Source: Adiantum capillus-veneris (taxonomy: Eukaryota > Streptophyta > Polypodiopsida > Polypodiales > Pteridaceae). Taken from it: a stretch of 64,000 bases of DNA. A program made the position numbers and the translations under genes. This document shows positions 1 through 9,803 of this stretch, one piece after another (position 1 is the first letter of the stretch; each line of letters starts with the position of its first letter). Below the pieces are notes generated by a model that did no database searches, had not been told where the DNA came from, and saw nothing but the letters and a program-made list of their open reading frames with translations. Location: NCBI GenBank assembly GCA_014529385.2, contig CM043959.1, positions 62,759,753 to 62,823,752 of the forward strand. Reading direction: 5' to 3'.

Positions 1-79
1 TATTGGGTTATTTTGTTGGATCTTCCACTTTTTGCTTTTGACTATAGATCCAACCACTATAATCCATGTACAATGACCC

Positions 80-439
80 TCATTGCATATGCACCAACTG
101 CATGGTTTGTTGGCTTGTGCAGATATCTAAATAATCACTCAAGTCAATTTTGTGAACTTCTATCTGCACTTCATATTTGAGATTGCAATACTTGGGTCCA
201 CTGAAATCTGCGAACATCTGGGAGTTTTCTAGATTTGGCTTTACTTTGATGAATAGGGTAATGGATTCTAAGCTACTTTTGATGCTCATAAGATACCTAT
301 GGCCTTTTGAATATGTATACAAGACTTTATCTTCATTGTAGCCATAGAGCTGTAAAACTTGCTCTCTTGCATTTGTGCCTTTGCTACTACCATTGACTAC
401 CTCTGGTTTACTTGAACTTTTCTCTTGGATTGAATCCAT
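80..439 (-). CDS. Gag-like N-terminal frame of element A
   Basis: This 119-codon open frame starts with an ATG at 439 and follows the LTR, PBS and palindrome leader on the same strand, where gag begins in elements B and C. It has a charged, Ser/Lys-rich start and a segment DKVLYTYSKGHRYL that resembles DKVLYLFSYETATGK in the gag N-terminus of element B. No catalytic or zinc motif is reached. It ends at a stop at 80, which may be a decay stop. Assignment rests on position and this short similarity. A function beyond gag N-terminus cannot be given. Confidence 0.4.
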   Translation of the reverse strand: MDSIQEKSSSKPEVVNGSSKGTNAREQVLQLYGYNEDKVLYTYSKGHRYLMSIKSSLESITLFIKVKPNLENSQMFADFSGPKYCNLKYEVQIEVHKIDLSDYLDICTSQQTMQLVHMQ

Positions 440-687
440 GTTGTGTTTGTCATGTAAATCTATCTCCTTGTAGATTCTATTATTGCATCATAAAATTCCT
501 CCTTCTCAGGTTCAAAAGATTTCTTGTGTCCAAGAAATTTTGGTAGTTGAATGCTTTGTAGCCACACAAGAGTCGGGTAACTCTAGCTCGAATGCATCAA
601 AATTAACTACAACCCTTTGAAACGATGAAAAACTATGGCTCTAAATAGCTTGATCTACAACCACATGCACCCTTGGTGATAACAAGC

Positions 688-2052
688 TATCTTTGGAGCA
701 CCAAAGATAAAATCTCACTTTTTCAAGATATTTTTTTCCAATGTGATTTTCTTGGGTTTTTTCATGTAATTTCAAGTCTCTCCACTGAGTTTCACAAAGT
801 TTGAACTATACGGGAATGATCTACCATCCCTATTTGTCCCTTCTTGAGGGTTTCCATCTCTTCTGGTGTTTTGAGTCTTTACACAGCTTCAAAGTTTCTC
901 AAACTTGCTCAAGAGCTCTATAATGTTCAATGAAAGCTATGTCAATAAAAATTTTACCAAAATCACCTTTCTCATAGAGAATCTATTATATGTGCACCTA
1001 AGATAAAATTCTTCAAAATTGAACTTTGACCACTTGAATAGGGTTCTTATGATAAGACAAAGCTAACCCTAGTGTCAAAATTAAAAAAAACACTTTTCTC
1101 GTAGAGAATTTATCTTATGTGCTCCTAATATAAAATTCTCCAAAATTGAAATTTGACAACTTGAATAGAGTTCTTATGATAAGAGAAAGCTAAGTTTGGT
1201 GTCAAAAATGAAGAAATCACCTTTTTGGTAGAGAATTTATCTTATGTGCACTTAAGATAAAATACTCCAAAATTGAACTTTGACCACTTGAATAGGGTTC
1301 TTATGATAAGACAAAGCTAACCCTAGTGTCAAAATTAAAAAATCACCTTTTTGGTACAGAATTTATCTTATGCGCGCCTAAGATAAATTCTTTAAAATTT
1401 GAACTTTCACAACTTGAATAGAATTCCTATGATAAGACAAAGCTAACCCTAGTGTCAAAATAAAAAAATGACATTTCAACATATTTTTGACCAATGTGAC
1501 TTGTCAAGGTTCTTATATGTTATTTCAATCTTGTTCAATAAGTCTCACAAAATTTGAACAATTTACCAGTGTTTTGTTACCCTTTTTGATCATGTAGTCA
1601 GGGTTTCCAGTTTTCTTGGTGTTTTTACCCTTGCACAACTCCAAATTTCGTGAAACTTGGTGAGGAGTTGTATTATGGTCTAAATAGACCCCGTGAGTTG
1701 AAATTTTGGCAAAATAACCTCTCTGGAGAAATTTTCATCTTTGGCGCGCCTAGAATAAAACTCTGGTAGATTTTAACCTTCTTCATTTTTTTCCTTATAT
1801 ATTGATTTTTCCACAAGTTTTAGGATCTGTCCACAGCCTGGTTTTCGGTTTTAGCTTGATTTGACTCTTCCTTGTTGATTTTTTCTAAAGTCTGCAGTTT
1901 TTTAAAATTTGGGCTTTAGTAAGTGTTTTAGTGATCCAAATGTTTCCAAAATCAATGGGGATGTTATAAACAAGTTGCTCTACCTCCTTGCAAGTTCAAT
2001 TTCTCAGTTTCAATCCCAAAACCCCTTGTCTATCGTAGGCACGCCAAAGATA
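688..2052 (-). repeat. Leader palindrome array of element A
   Basis: At least seven imperfect palindromes share an idealised 11-nt half-site TATCTTAGGCG followed by its reverse complement. Copies are centred near 698, 996, 1122, 1249, 1375, 1747 and 2041. The copy at 1359-1390 extends to 32 bp (arms GAATTTATCTTA and TAAGATAAATTC around TGCGCGCC). The array lies between the primer-binding site and the gag-like frame, which is the position the arrays have in elements B and C. Confidence 0.75.
958..1470. repeat. 126-bp tandem repeat, four copies
   Basis: Four diverged direct copies have a period of 126-127 bp. Each contains a palindrome followed by text such as ttgaactttgaccacttgaa, a gttcttatgataagacaaag block and a ctagtgtcaaaa block. 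They lie inside the leader of element A and amplify the palindrome unit. Confidence 0.85.
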
Positions 2053-2416
2053 GGTCTGACTATTTTTATTGTTTTCTCAGTGCGCCTCAAATCAGATGCA
2101 ATCTTGATGGTTTTCTACTTACCCTACTCATATTGAACATGAAAAAAGATTGCAAAAAGTGGAAAATTCAACTTTCAATCTCAAATCTCTACTTCCTACT
2201 TAGGTGATACCTTTATCGACCACTAGCTAGTCTCAAGGATCCTTCACCTAATCTGTCCTACTAAACTAATGCTCTCGAGGTCCTTACCGAGTATCAGTAC
2301 TCTGAAGCACCTCTCAGCCGTGATAAAGTCAAAAAATATGTTACTCTAGCCGAAACTAGAGGAATTAATGGAAATTCAAGTGAATGCTTTGGATTTTTCT
2401 CTAGTCTAGATTGCTG

Positions 2417-2434
2417 TCCCCAGCAACGATGCCA
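2417..2434 (-). promoter_or_regulatory. Primer-binding site of element A (tRNA-Asp type)
   Basis: The minus strand reads TGGCATCGTTGCTGGGGA. It differs at three positions from TGGCGCCGTTGCCGGGGA, the complement of the 3' end of plant tRNA-Asp. It lies three bases from the LTR end, as expected for a site priming minus-strand DNA synthesis. Confidence 0.75.
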
Positions 2435-2437
2435 AAA

Positions 2438-3426
2438 TGTAGATCTGCTGCCAAGCCTTACCATATCGATGGTAGCAAAGCAAGAACCACATACATAAAA
2501 TGTCAATCCGTGGGACGTAGCTGACTCGATCAGTGCATGGAGGCTAGAAAAGATAGCTTATCTCTAAGAAAACCCAAGTCTAGTGTGCTCTTACCTAGAT
2601 CGATCTCAGGTGTGTGTCAGACACCAATAGCCAATTTCCTGACCGCAAGGTCGATCGGATGAATCTGTATAGATACAGTGCTTCGAATGCAAAAAAACTT
2701 AATGCCTAGCATGTGCAGAGTATTTTCAACATCCCTATGTGCTCAAAAGTCATCTGACACTCTGACAAAATCACACCTAAGATAAACAACATGTTTACCA
2801 AAGACTAATACATTGATCTCATGTAGCTACAGTTCTCCAAATGCGATGAAACTTAATTCCTAGAATGTGTAGAGTATCCTCAACACTCTCATGTACTCAA
2901 ATATCATTTCTGACACTAAAAAAAAATCGCACATAAGATAAACAGTCTATTTTAGGTCAGCTAATTTCGGACTCTAAAGCGCTCTATAGCTTCCTTAGGA
3001 CGTGCTCTATCTATTCCTATGGTTAGAAACTAGTTTGGATGTGCGTATGGTACGTAAGAAACAAAGATATCTTGTAGACAAACATGACTTAAATCACAAC
3101 TTCATCATGAGAAACTTACATAAAAAGAGGGAGCTTTCACCTGCGAGCACGTTGGTATGCTCACATTTGCAATGCAACACCACACAAGGGAGACACAGAA
3201 TATTGAAATAGCAGAGAGCTCTACTGCAACGTACACTCACTTTCATTATCCAAAAATTAGATCCAAAGTCACAAAAATTGGCTTTTATACCTTAGCCAGG
3301 GTTTAAAATGTGCAATGTCTTGGCGCTGAAGACCTTTGAGGCTCCACAACGTACTATATCTATACAAACTAGGCACATTAGTTGACCGATTCTTTACATC
3401 TTGGAACTCTCATTGAGCCCGTAACA
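2438..3426 (-). repeat. 5' LTR of element A
   Basis: The minus strand starts TGTTACGGGC at 3426 and ends CTACA at 2438, three bases before the primer-binding site. A TATA box (TATAAAA) lies at 3289-3283, about 138 bases from the LTR start, which compares with 129 in element C. Two half-copies of the family palindrome (taagataaac) occur near 2776-2788 and 2930-2943. The 3426 boundary is inferred from the TG start and from alignment of the TATA box with element C. Confidence 0.6.
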
Positions 3427-4002
3427 CGTTACAATTATCACAATGGCTAAATAAATCAAAAAATTACAATACATGGCCATTTTGGGAAAATGTGAAAAAT
3501 GTGTAACTCCAATCTTCACTACTTCTTTGTATGCATCTTCGATGTGCATTAATAAGGCTTTGGTCTTTAGAAACTCTTGCTAAACTGAAATCGGCTCAGT
3601 TATAATAGAGATTTCATGTGCTAAAATGCATTAACATCCACTTGCTGTTGATCATCTGGCACCGTTTGGTACCACAAACTTGTTCTTCATTGGCCATAGT
3701 ATATTAGAATTGCAATGGAAAAATAGACAAATATTCAATATCTTTGACAAAAATTTATCCTCACACGCTTTGACAGTCTCAAAGATACCACAACATGCAA
3801 CAGTCTCATCCACTCCACACCATGTTGTATCTTAGTTCAGTCAAATCAAATTTGATGCAAAAAACAAAATCACAACTGATTGAACCAATTGAAACACAAG
3901 ACAATTGATCCAATTGAACCAGAAGACAATTGACTAGAACGGATAGACTTTAATGCAAATAAAATACCCAGACAACAAGACAAATGTATAGTACAAAAAT
4001 GG
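3427..4002. other. Spacer between element A and the split host gene
   Basis: AT-rich sequence without a convincing reading frame, repeat or RNA gene. It would be the 3' untranslated or downstream region of the minus-strand kinase-like gene that ends at 4003. Confidence 0.4.
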
Positions 4003-4120
4003 TCAGGCCGGGTAAAAAGACAACGCAAGTTCAACAAGTGATTGTTGGACAAGATTAGAGTCTATCTTTAGAAGCTCTTTGAAACACATCAAAACATCTG
4101 ATCCATTTCTTCTAGCTTCC
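4003..4120 (-). pseudogene. C-terminal end of a kinase-like gene, cut off by element B
   Basis: On the minus strand, 4115 to 4003 encodes 37 residues and then TGA (4005-4003). The frame is exactly the one interrupted at 29163-29167: the codon split by the insertion closes in phase when one copy of the CTTCC target duplication is counted. The residues (ending ELALSFYPA) are rich in Leu and charged positions, as in the C-terminal helices of a kinase C-lobe. Alone the piece has no function; it is separated from its upstream exon by 25 kb of retrotransposon. Confidence 0.75.
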
Positions 4121-5055
4121 TGTTAGAAGCTGGACACGCCCCACGGCAGTAACTACTCGGAGGATTATTATTTTTTGTAATTGTTCATTCATTGAGGAAA
4201 ACCTGATTTTTCACCTTGTAAATATTGGTACTTAGAGAAGTTTCTAGATTGTATCCCAGTTTTGATAGTTAGATCGAAAAGATGGTTCATTTTGGAACTC
4301 TAGGGTTTGAGAAATTGTAAGGTATATATATCACTTTTTGACCTTAATGAAAGAACCTTTTGTCATTCTAAAACAAGTTTTGAAGTCTGTCAGTGAACAT
4401 ACTGTGTACGAGAGAGAGAGTGTGAGCTTCATCTTGACACTACGTGTGCTTCGGTGGTCGAAATCGAGTGCGGAGAAGTGCAACGTGTTGCCCCCGACGA
4501 GAGCTACGCGCCGATACCTACATTACGCACGTACGGTCCGGTTTTGGGAGTTCCTTCTACGAGCTTCATCCGGTGTTTGGGTGATAATACGTTGTCCAAT
4601 TTTGCATTGCAGCATATCCACGTGCTCACCTTGAGTAGAACTACACATTAGGCACTTTAGATTTTGGAAACGAAGAACTGTAGATTTCGGCCAGACATCC
4701 TACGTGTTTCTATACTAGGTATTTTGGGTCGGGATTTTGGTTCATAGACCTTAGGGAGAGCGACCTATTGGTATTAGTAGGATCTCCTCCAAGTTCTATG
4801 GTGTTTCGAGATTGTTTGATGGGTGTTCGACTCTAGAAAGCGTTGTAGGAAGTTTCCTCTTATTCACTCTTGAAGGTTGTGACTTAGACAATTGGTAGAG
4901 ACCTCTATAGAACTTAGTTAGGAGTCGATCGAGTGTAGGTTGACACCTTATGCTTCCTTCCATGCGCCTGCGGGTCGAGCTTCATCCTTAGCTGACATTA
5001 CATGTTAGGTGAGTTCTTGTTGTGCTGACGTCCGTCGCGGCGTATCCGTCCAACA
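4121..5055 (+). repeat. 5' LTR of element B
   Basis: The 935-bp repeat matches 28229-29162 along its length. It begins TGTTAGAAGC and ends CCGTCCAACA. A TATA-like box (tatatata) lies at 4323-4330. A half-copy of the element's palindrome (GACATCCTACGTG) starts at 4694. Confidence 0.97.
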
Positions 5056-5056
5056 T

Positions 5057-5074
5057 TGGCGCCGCTGCCGGGGA
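5057..5074 (+). promoter_or_regulatory. Primer-binding site of element B (tRNA-Asp)
   Basis: TGGCGCCGCTGCCGGGGA begins two bases after the LTR end. It differs at one position from the complement of the 3' end of plant tRNA-Asp, a primer used by several plant gypsy groups. Confidence 0.9.
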
Positions 5075-5594
5075 CGAAAACCTTAGGTAGGTGACCGAGT
5101 CTAATCCTTGAGGATTGGGATTTTTGGCTTGCCAAGAGTCTTGCTTTACATTTAGATAGGATCAGAGGGTAGAGGACTCTCTATGTCTTAGAGGGAGTCT
5201 AGGAAGCGTGTGTCTGGCCTAGATCCTTCAAATTACGTAGATAAGGTATACTTAGGTAGTTTTAGGTGGTAGTCGAGTTCTAGAATAGGAATTGGAGTGG
5301 TAGAAGCGGTGAGAGGAGAGCTCGAGAGTCCGGATAGGCCAAAAAGCAACCAAAAAAACCATATCACCATTTCACATGATAGGTAGGAGTAGAGTAAGTA
5401 GGACATCATGATTCAGGATCTAGAGCATTTCATGCATGTACACTTGCTTGGTAAAGTCATTACAAGTTTGTAAAAGATGAAAAAGTGTGTTTGAAAGCCT
5501 AATTGAAGTCCAAAAGTTACTGTGAGTGTTTCTGATAGATCTATAGAGCACGAGGAGCATTCCTGTCCGAAAAAAATTTAATTTTAAGCCAAAA

Positions 5595-6456
5595 GACATC
5601 CTACACGTAGGATGTCTACAGGCTAATTTGGGAGGAATTTTGGGATTTTGAGTTGACCAGTGTGTTCAAAAGGTAGGGTTTACCCTAATTTCAATTGGAA
5701 AGTGAAAATTTGGCCATATCTTGACAGGATAAGGCCAGATAGACTGAAATTGCCAGGCATCCTACCCAAATAGTGCCAAAACATTATTTTGAGACCAAAA
5801 CCACAAGATGGCTGCATGAGCATGCATGATATATTGAGTGACTGAAAGGGGTTTCACCTCATTTGTGTGAGAAAATTGGAGTCAAAGCACACTTTAGCAC
5901 TTTTGACTGAAAAAGGCAAGAACAGCTGAAATTTGGGACTTTTGACATCCAAACCAAAATCTAAGCATACCACTGGGTTACTGACATCAAGGGGAATCTT
6001 TGGGACAAGTCTGGGGTCAAACAAGCCAAAAAGACATCCTACGCGTAGGATGTCTTCTGAGTGATTTTGGAATCCAAACCCAATTTTGAGTATACCAAAG
6101 TGATCAGCAACTCAAGGTGAGCTTGCGCTTTGAGTTTGAAGCCATTCTAATGAAAAAGACATCCTACGCGTAGGATGTTTAAAGCAAGAAATTGAAGCCA
6201 GACTTTGAAAGTGAGCATAGGCAGGTGTTGTATAGCCTAAGGCAAGCCTCCTAGTCAATTTTGGTCCAAATTGGAGTTGATTAGACTGATCAATATCAGC
6301 CAACAGGCTGTCAAAACAGATTTTTGACTCATTGACTAGCTAAAAGGTTTCCAAATCAAAAAGTAAAAACAGATGTAGGCTCAGCACAACAAGGGGAAAC
6401 CACAGTGCAAAAATCCCGGCAAAACACAACAGGAGACATCCTATGCGTAGGATGTC
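5595..6456 (+). repeat. Leader palindrome array of element B
   Basis: Four copies of a 22-bp palindrome occur at 5595-5616, 6033-6054, 6158-6179 and 6435-6456. The half-site is GACATCCTACG followed directly by its reverse complement. The copies are perfect or differ by one base or two, while the sequence between them is not obviously repeated. The array lies between the primer-binding site and gag. Confidence 0.95.
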
Positions 6457-6899
6457 TCTTGAGACATACTGCAAAGAAAATTTGACCTGGCATAGACAGT
6501 GAGATTCTATTTGGCTTAAGGGTTCCAGAACTTCTTTCAGAATTGAATTTGGACCTTGTTTGCCCATTTGACGAAGCAAAGACTGAATTTAGACTTTTTC
6601 ACGTAAATTGACCAACACCTGAGGGTAGTACAATTTCAGATTAGCAGACCTAATCCAGAACATCAGCAGTGTATAAAATACAGTAGTGGTTGAGATTAAC
6701 TCTCTAGTTATACCAATCATTACTAAGATAATCTCTAGCAAATAAATGATTTGACTCGATTGCCAAAATTAAAACGCTTGTGTACAGGTATATTCAACAA
6801 ACAAAGCAAGAAGTTGTGCAGAAACTGACCCTTTGACAGGTGAGTGGTTAGATTTGTGATAAATTGCATTGATAAGTTTGATGAATTTATGATCAGGAA

Positions 6900-7186
6900 G
6901 ATACATTGTTAGAGACCAGAAGGTGGCAGGTGACCAAGGTAGCTTAGTGTCCCACCGAAGAGAGTGTAACTCAGGCAAGGCTGGATCCGCTAGCATCGAT
7001 TATTGAGGAAGGTAGTGAACTGACACTTCATCAGAAAAATCTTTCTTCATGATGGGTAGTTAACAGCCAGGAGGTTTCACCTATGATGGACCTATGCAAG
7101 GAGGAAGCACCTCCAAAATCCTTTGAATAATTCCAAGCTCACTGTGATCTTCTTAGAGGGAACAAACTCAAGGGGAGCCCTAGTCT
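6900..7186 (+). pseudogene. Probable N-terminal start of element B gag, cut by the copia insertion
   Basis: The block ccaccgaagagagtgtaact at 6950-6969 matches the block immediately upstream of and into the gag frame of element C (42307-42326). In the C frame, B reads VTQARLDPLASIIEE, alignable with VNQGDHLHTIFEEV of C, and then reaches a stop near 7040. The nested copia element therefore seems to have landed close to the start of gag. The remaining gag frame resumes after 13092. Confidence 0.45.
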
Positions 7187-7191
7187 ATTCT

Positions 7192-7984
7192 TGTTAAGTA
7201 TGGAGCCTTATTTACCTTGTAATCTTCTCTGGTAAAAGCGCACATTTGTAAGGCCCCCATTATGAGGAGAAGCCATCGTGCGTGAAGGAAAATCACTCGC
7301 CGGAACCCAAAATTTTCACGGCCAAAAATCAGGGGCAACTTTAGGGGCCTCGGGGACGGAAGCCCCCGAGACTTTTTTTTCCCTCGCCGGAATATTCCTT
7401 TTTGCCATAACATTATGGCCGGCAGCGGCCGAAAAGTGGTCGGAAAACAACCGTCGCGGTTGGCCGGTGGCCGGTAGTCAATGACCGGTGGCCAGTGGTC
7501 GGAAGTCAATGGCCGGTGGCTGGTGGCCAAATTCAAAAGCGGACTTGTCTTCTCAAGGGCGGCCACACATGGGCGGATTGCTGGGTCCGATTTGGACTTA
7601 TCTACACAAGGGCGGCTACACATGGCTGTCTCTCATGAGAGAGGGCAACCTTTTTGGCCTATAAAAGGAGGCCATTTCTACACACATTATAGAGTGTGAA
7701 GTTGATGCAACAAGGTGAGTGTGAGGTGGTGAGAGTGAAGCAAGGCGGGAGCTCCATTAAGGGTATAATACCTTTGTAAACTACTTCTTGTTTTGAAGTA
7801 CTAAAGCCATTGAGTGGCTGCTTTCCCGTTGGCCGTGGACGTAGCCCACATTGGGTGAACCACGTATATCGTGTGTACTCTTTGTCTCTCTCTCTGTACT
7901 CTATAATCTCGTGTATGTAAATTTGTCTCTCTCCATTAAGTAATCTACTCAATTATTTATTTAGCTACGTCTTATTTCCTAACA
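7192..7984 (+). repeat. 5' LTR of the nested copia element
   Basis: The 793-bp LTR starts TGTTAAG and ends CCTAACA. A TATA box (TATAAAA) is at 7660-7666. A GC-rich stretch at about 7430-7530 has short repeats of the type GGCCGGTGGCC and GTCAATG that vary in number between the two LTRs. Confidence 0.95.
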
Positions 7985-7986
7985 AC

Positions 7987-7998
7987 TGGTATCAGAGC
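7987..7998 (+). promoter_or_regulatory. Primer-binding site of the copia element (tRNA-iMet)
   Basis: TGGTATCAGAGC, two bases after the LTR, is the standard initiator-methionine tRNA complement used by most plant copia elements. Confidence 0.95.
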
Positions 7999-8057
7999 AA
8001 GGTTTGCTCGTAGCTAAATTATCTCAAGGAAAGGATTCCTTGAATTGAGTGGGAGTT

Positions 8058-8801
8058 ATGGCGGAGGAAGGGAAGCTCAAGATTGAGAAGTTCAACGGCA
8101 AAAACTACCAACATTGGAAGATGCAGATTGAAGACTATCTCTACCAGAAGGACCCCTATTTTCCACTAGGAGGTCTTGCGAAGAAGCCCGCAACAATGGC
8201 ATATGAAGCATGGATTGTCCTTGATCTAAAGGCACTGGGAACAATCCGGTTAAGCTTAACGTCAATGGTGGCCTTCAATGTTTCGGAGATGAAGATTATG
8301 GAGGACTTGATGAAGTCACTTGACGACTTCTATGAAAAACCATCGGCATCCAATGAGGTATTTCTTATGAAGTGCTTGTTCAATCTAAAGATGACAGAGA
8401 ATGGTTCAGTTGCAGAACACCTAAATGACTTTAACACAAACATAAGTCAACTTCGATCGGTGAAAAGAAATTTTGATGACGAAGTGCGAGCTCTCCTTAT
8501 ACTATCATCTCTACCGGATAGTTGGGACAACCTTGTGATGGCTGTAAGTAATTCTATTTCTGGCACAAATACTCTTAAGTTTGATGATGTTGTGGGTGTT
8601 CTCCTAAGCAAGGAAATACGAAGGAGAAGCACAGGAGAATTATCAAGTGTTGCATTGTCAGTGGAAACAAGAGGAAGGCCTAAGGAGAGGTTCAAAAGCC
8701 AAAAGGGTCGTGATCGCTCAAGACGGAGCAAGTCACTCACAAAGTTAGTTCTTGAATGTTGGAATTGTGGAAAGAAGGGCCACGTCAAGAAGGATTGCTA
8801 G
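8058..8801 (+). CDS. Copia Gag (nucleocapsid)
   Basis: The first in-frame ATG is at 8058, nine bases into the open frame. The protein starts with a copia gag signature (FNGKNYQHWKMQIEDYLYQKD), followed by a UBN2-type helical region, a basic Arg/Ser/Lys-rich segment (about residues 200-230) and a perfect CCHC zinc knuckle (CWNCGKKGHVKKDC) at its end. It packages element RNA into cytoplasmic virus-like particles. A TAG at 8799-8801 stops the frame directly after the knuckle. The same frame resumes at once with basic residues and reaches the protease, so this stop is a lesion in what should be one gag-pol frame. Confidence 0.93.
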   Translation: MAEEGKLKIEKFNGKNYQHWKMQIEDYLYQKDPYFPLGGLAKKPATMAYEAWIVLDLKALGTIRLSLTSMVAFNVSEMKIMEDLMKSLDDFYEKPSASNEVFLMKCLFNLKMTENGSVAEHLNDFNTNISQLRSVKRNFDDEVRALLILSSLPDSWDNLVMAVSNSISGTNTLKFDDVVGVLLSKEIRRRSTGELSSVALSVETRGRPKERFKSQKGRDRSRRSKSLTKLVLECWNCGKKGHVKKDC

Positions 8802-9128
8802 TCCAAGAAGAAGAAGGAGACAGAGTCTCAAGACAACAAGCCAACATCGGAGGCCAATGTGGCAGGTAAAGTAGAGCAAGATGCTCTAATTCTCTCATTA
8901 GACAATGTGTCTAATTCCTGGATAGTAGATTCCGGGGCTTCATTCCATGCGACACCACACAAGCAACATTTCCAAGACTACAACAAAGGTAATTTTGGAT
9001 ATGTATACTTGGGAGATGATGAAGCTTGTGAGATTGTCGGCAAAGGTACAGTTTCTGTCAAAACTGCTAACGGAAATGAATGGAAGCTAAAGATGTTAGG
9101 CATGTTCCTTCTCTTTGCAAAAATTTGA
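8802..9128 (+). CDS. Copia protease
   Basis: This stretch is in the same frame as gag. WIVDSGASFHATPH near 8920-8961 carries the aspartic protease active-site triad DSG of copia retropepsins, which cleaves the polyprotein. The domain continues with GDDEACEIVGKGTVSVKTANG, typical of this family. The frame is lost by a frameshift near 9090, after which the C-terminal sequence continues in the +2 frame. Confidence 0.9.
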   Translation, partial: SKKKKETESQDNKPTSEANVAGKVEQDALILSLDNVSNSWIVDSGASFHATPHKQHFQDYNKGNFGYVYLGDDEACEIVGKGTVSVKTANGNEWKLKMLGMFLLFAKI

Positions 9129-9455
9129 TCTCTACAGGACAATTGGACGATGAAGGTCACAACATTGCATTCGGAAACAAATGATGGAAGATATCAAAGG
9201 GATCTTTGGTGGTTGCCAAGGGAGAAAAAATCGGTACACTTTACTTGTGTACTTTTAGCACACAACCTTCATCTTGTGCATCAACTATGGAAGTTGACAG
9301 TGCCGTGTGTCACTACTGTCTTGGGCATATGAGTTCCAAAGGAATGCGAATCCTTCAAACAAAGAAGCTTCTACCAGGTTTGAAAGAAGTGGACTTAGAG
9401 TCTATGAAGATTGTGTTTATGGTAAAAAAAAGAGGGTGAAATTTCAAAAAATCAG
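9090..9455 (+). pseudogene. Copia protease end and GAG-pre-integrase domain, frameshifted
   Basis: In the frame opening at about 9090 the sequence reads through the protease end. It then reaches the integrase zinc-binding domain: CHYCLGHMSSKGMRILQTKKLLPG (given here as the segments CHYCLGHMSSKGM and LLPG). A second shift near 9410-9440 moves the C-x-x-GK end (DCVYGKKKRVKF) into a third frame. At least two indels therefore break this domain, which helps integrase bind element DNA ends. Confidence 0.85.
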
Positions 9456-9803
9456 TTGGTTCATTCTGATCTTTGGGGTCCTGCAAGTACACCATCACTT
9501 GGTGGCTCATTGTACTATGTAACATTGATAGACGATGCGACTAGAAAAACATGGGTTTATGTCATGAAGAATAAATCCGATGTATTTTCCCTATTTCAAA
9601 GGTGGAAAGACTTTGTGGAGAATGAAACAGGTACCAAGGTTAAATGCCTCAGATCCGACAATGGAGGCGAATATTGCAGCCAAGCTTTTGAAAGATTTTG
9701 TGCTAGCAATGGCATTCAGAGGCAAAGGACAACCCCAAGGACACCTCAACAAAATGGGATTTCGGAAAGGATGAATAAGACAATCATGGAGTGAGCACAA
9801 AGC
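9456..9803 (+). CDS. Copia integrase catalytic core
   Basis: The DDE core is readable: HSDLWGP (first Asp), LRSDNGGEY (second Asp) and QNGISERMNKTI (Glu). The spacing fits the rve family. A TGA after NKTIME at 9792-9794 replaces a sense codon; the next ORF continues in the same frame with the rest of the core (the usual ARSM-like segment). It would insert element DNA into chromosomes. The stop shows it is inactive as a full polyprotein. Confidence 0.93.

Larger units (their letters stand above)
1..3426 (-). mobile_element. Element A: 5' part of a Ty3/gypsy-like LTR element, minus strand
   Basis: Reading the minus strand from 3426 downward gives an LTR (3426-2438), a tRNA-Asp-like primer-binding site (2434-2417), a long leader with repeated palindromes (about 2052-688) and a gag-like open frame (439-80). 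The rest of the element lies left of the window. The TATA context of the LTR (ggctaaggtataaaagcc on the minus strand) is the same as that of element C at 39655-39672, so A and C are related families. No second LTR or target duplication can be checked here. Confidence 0.7.

Noticed and set aside
1909-2136. 75-codon plus-strand frame in the leader of element A
   Set aside because: It is antisense to the element, spans a palindrome and has no recognisable domain.
4338-4651. Two overlapping frames near 4338-4651 and again at 28415-28758
   Set aside because: They lie in the LTRs of element B and are duplicated only because the LTR is. No protein similarity was recognised.
7180-7623. 147-codon minus-strand open frame
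   Set aside because: It lies within the copia 5' LTR, antisense, and a related frame recurs in the 3' LTR. It follows from GC-rich LTR repeats and has no domain.
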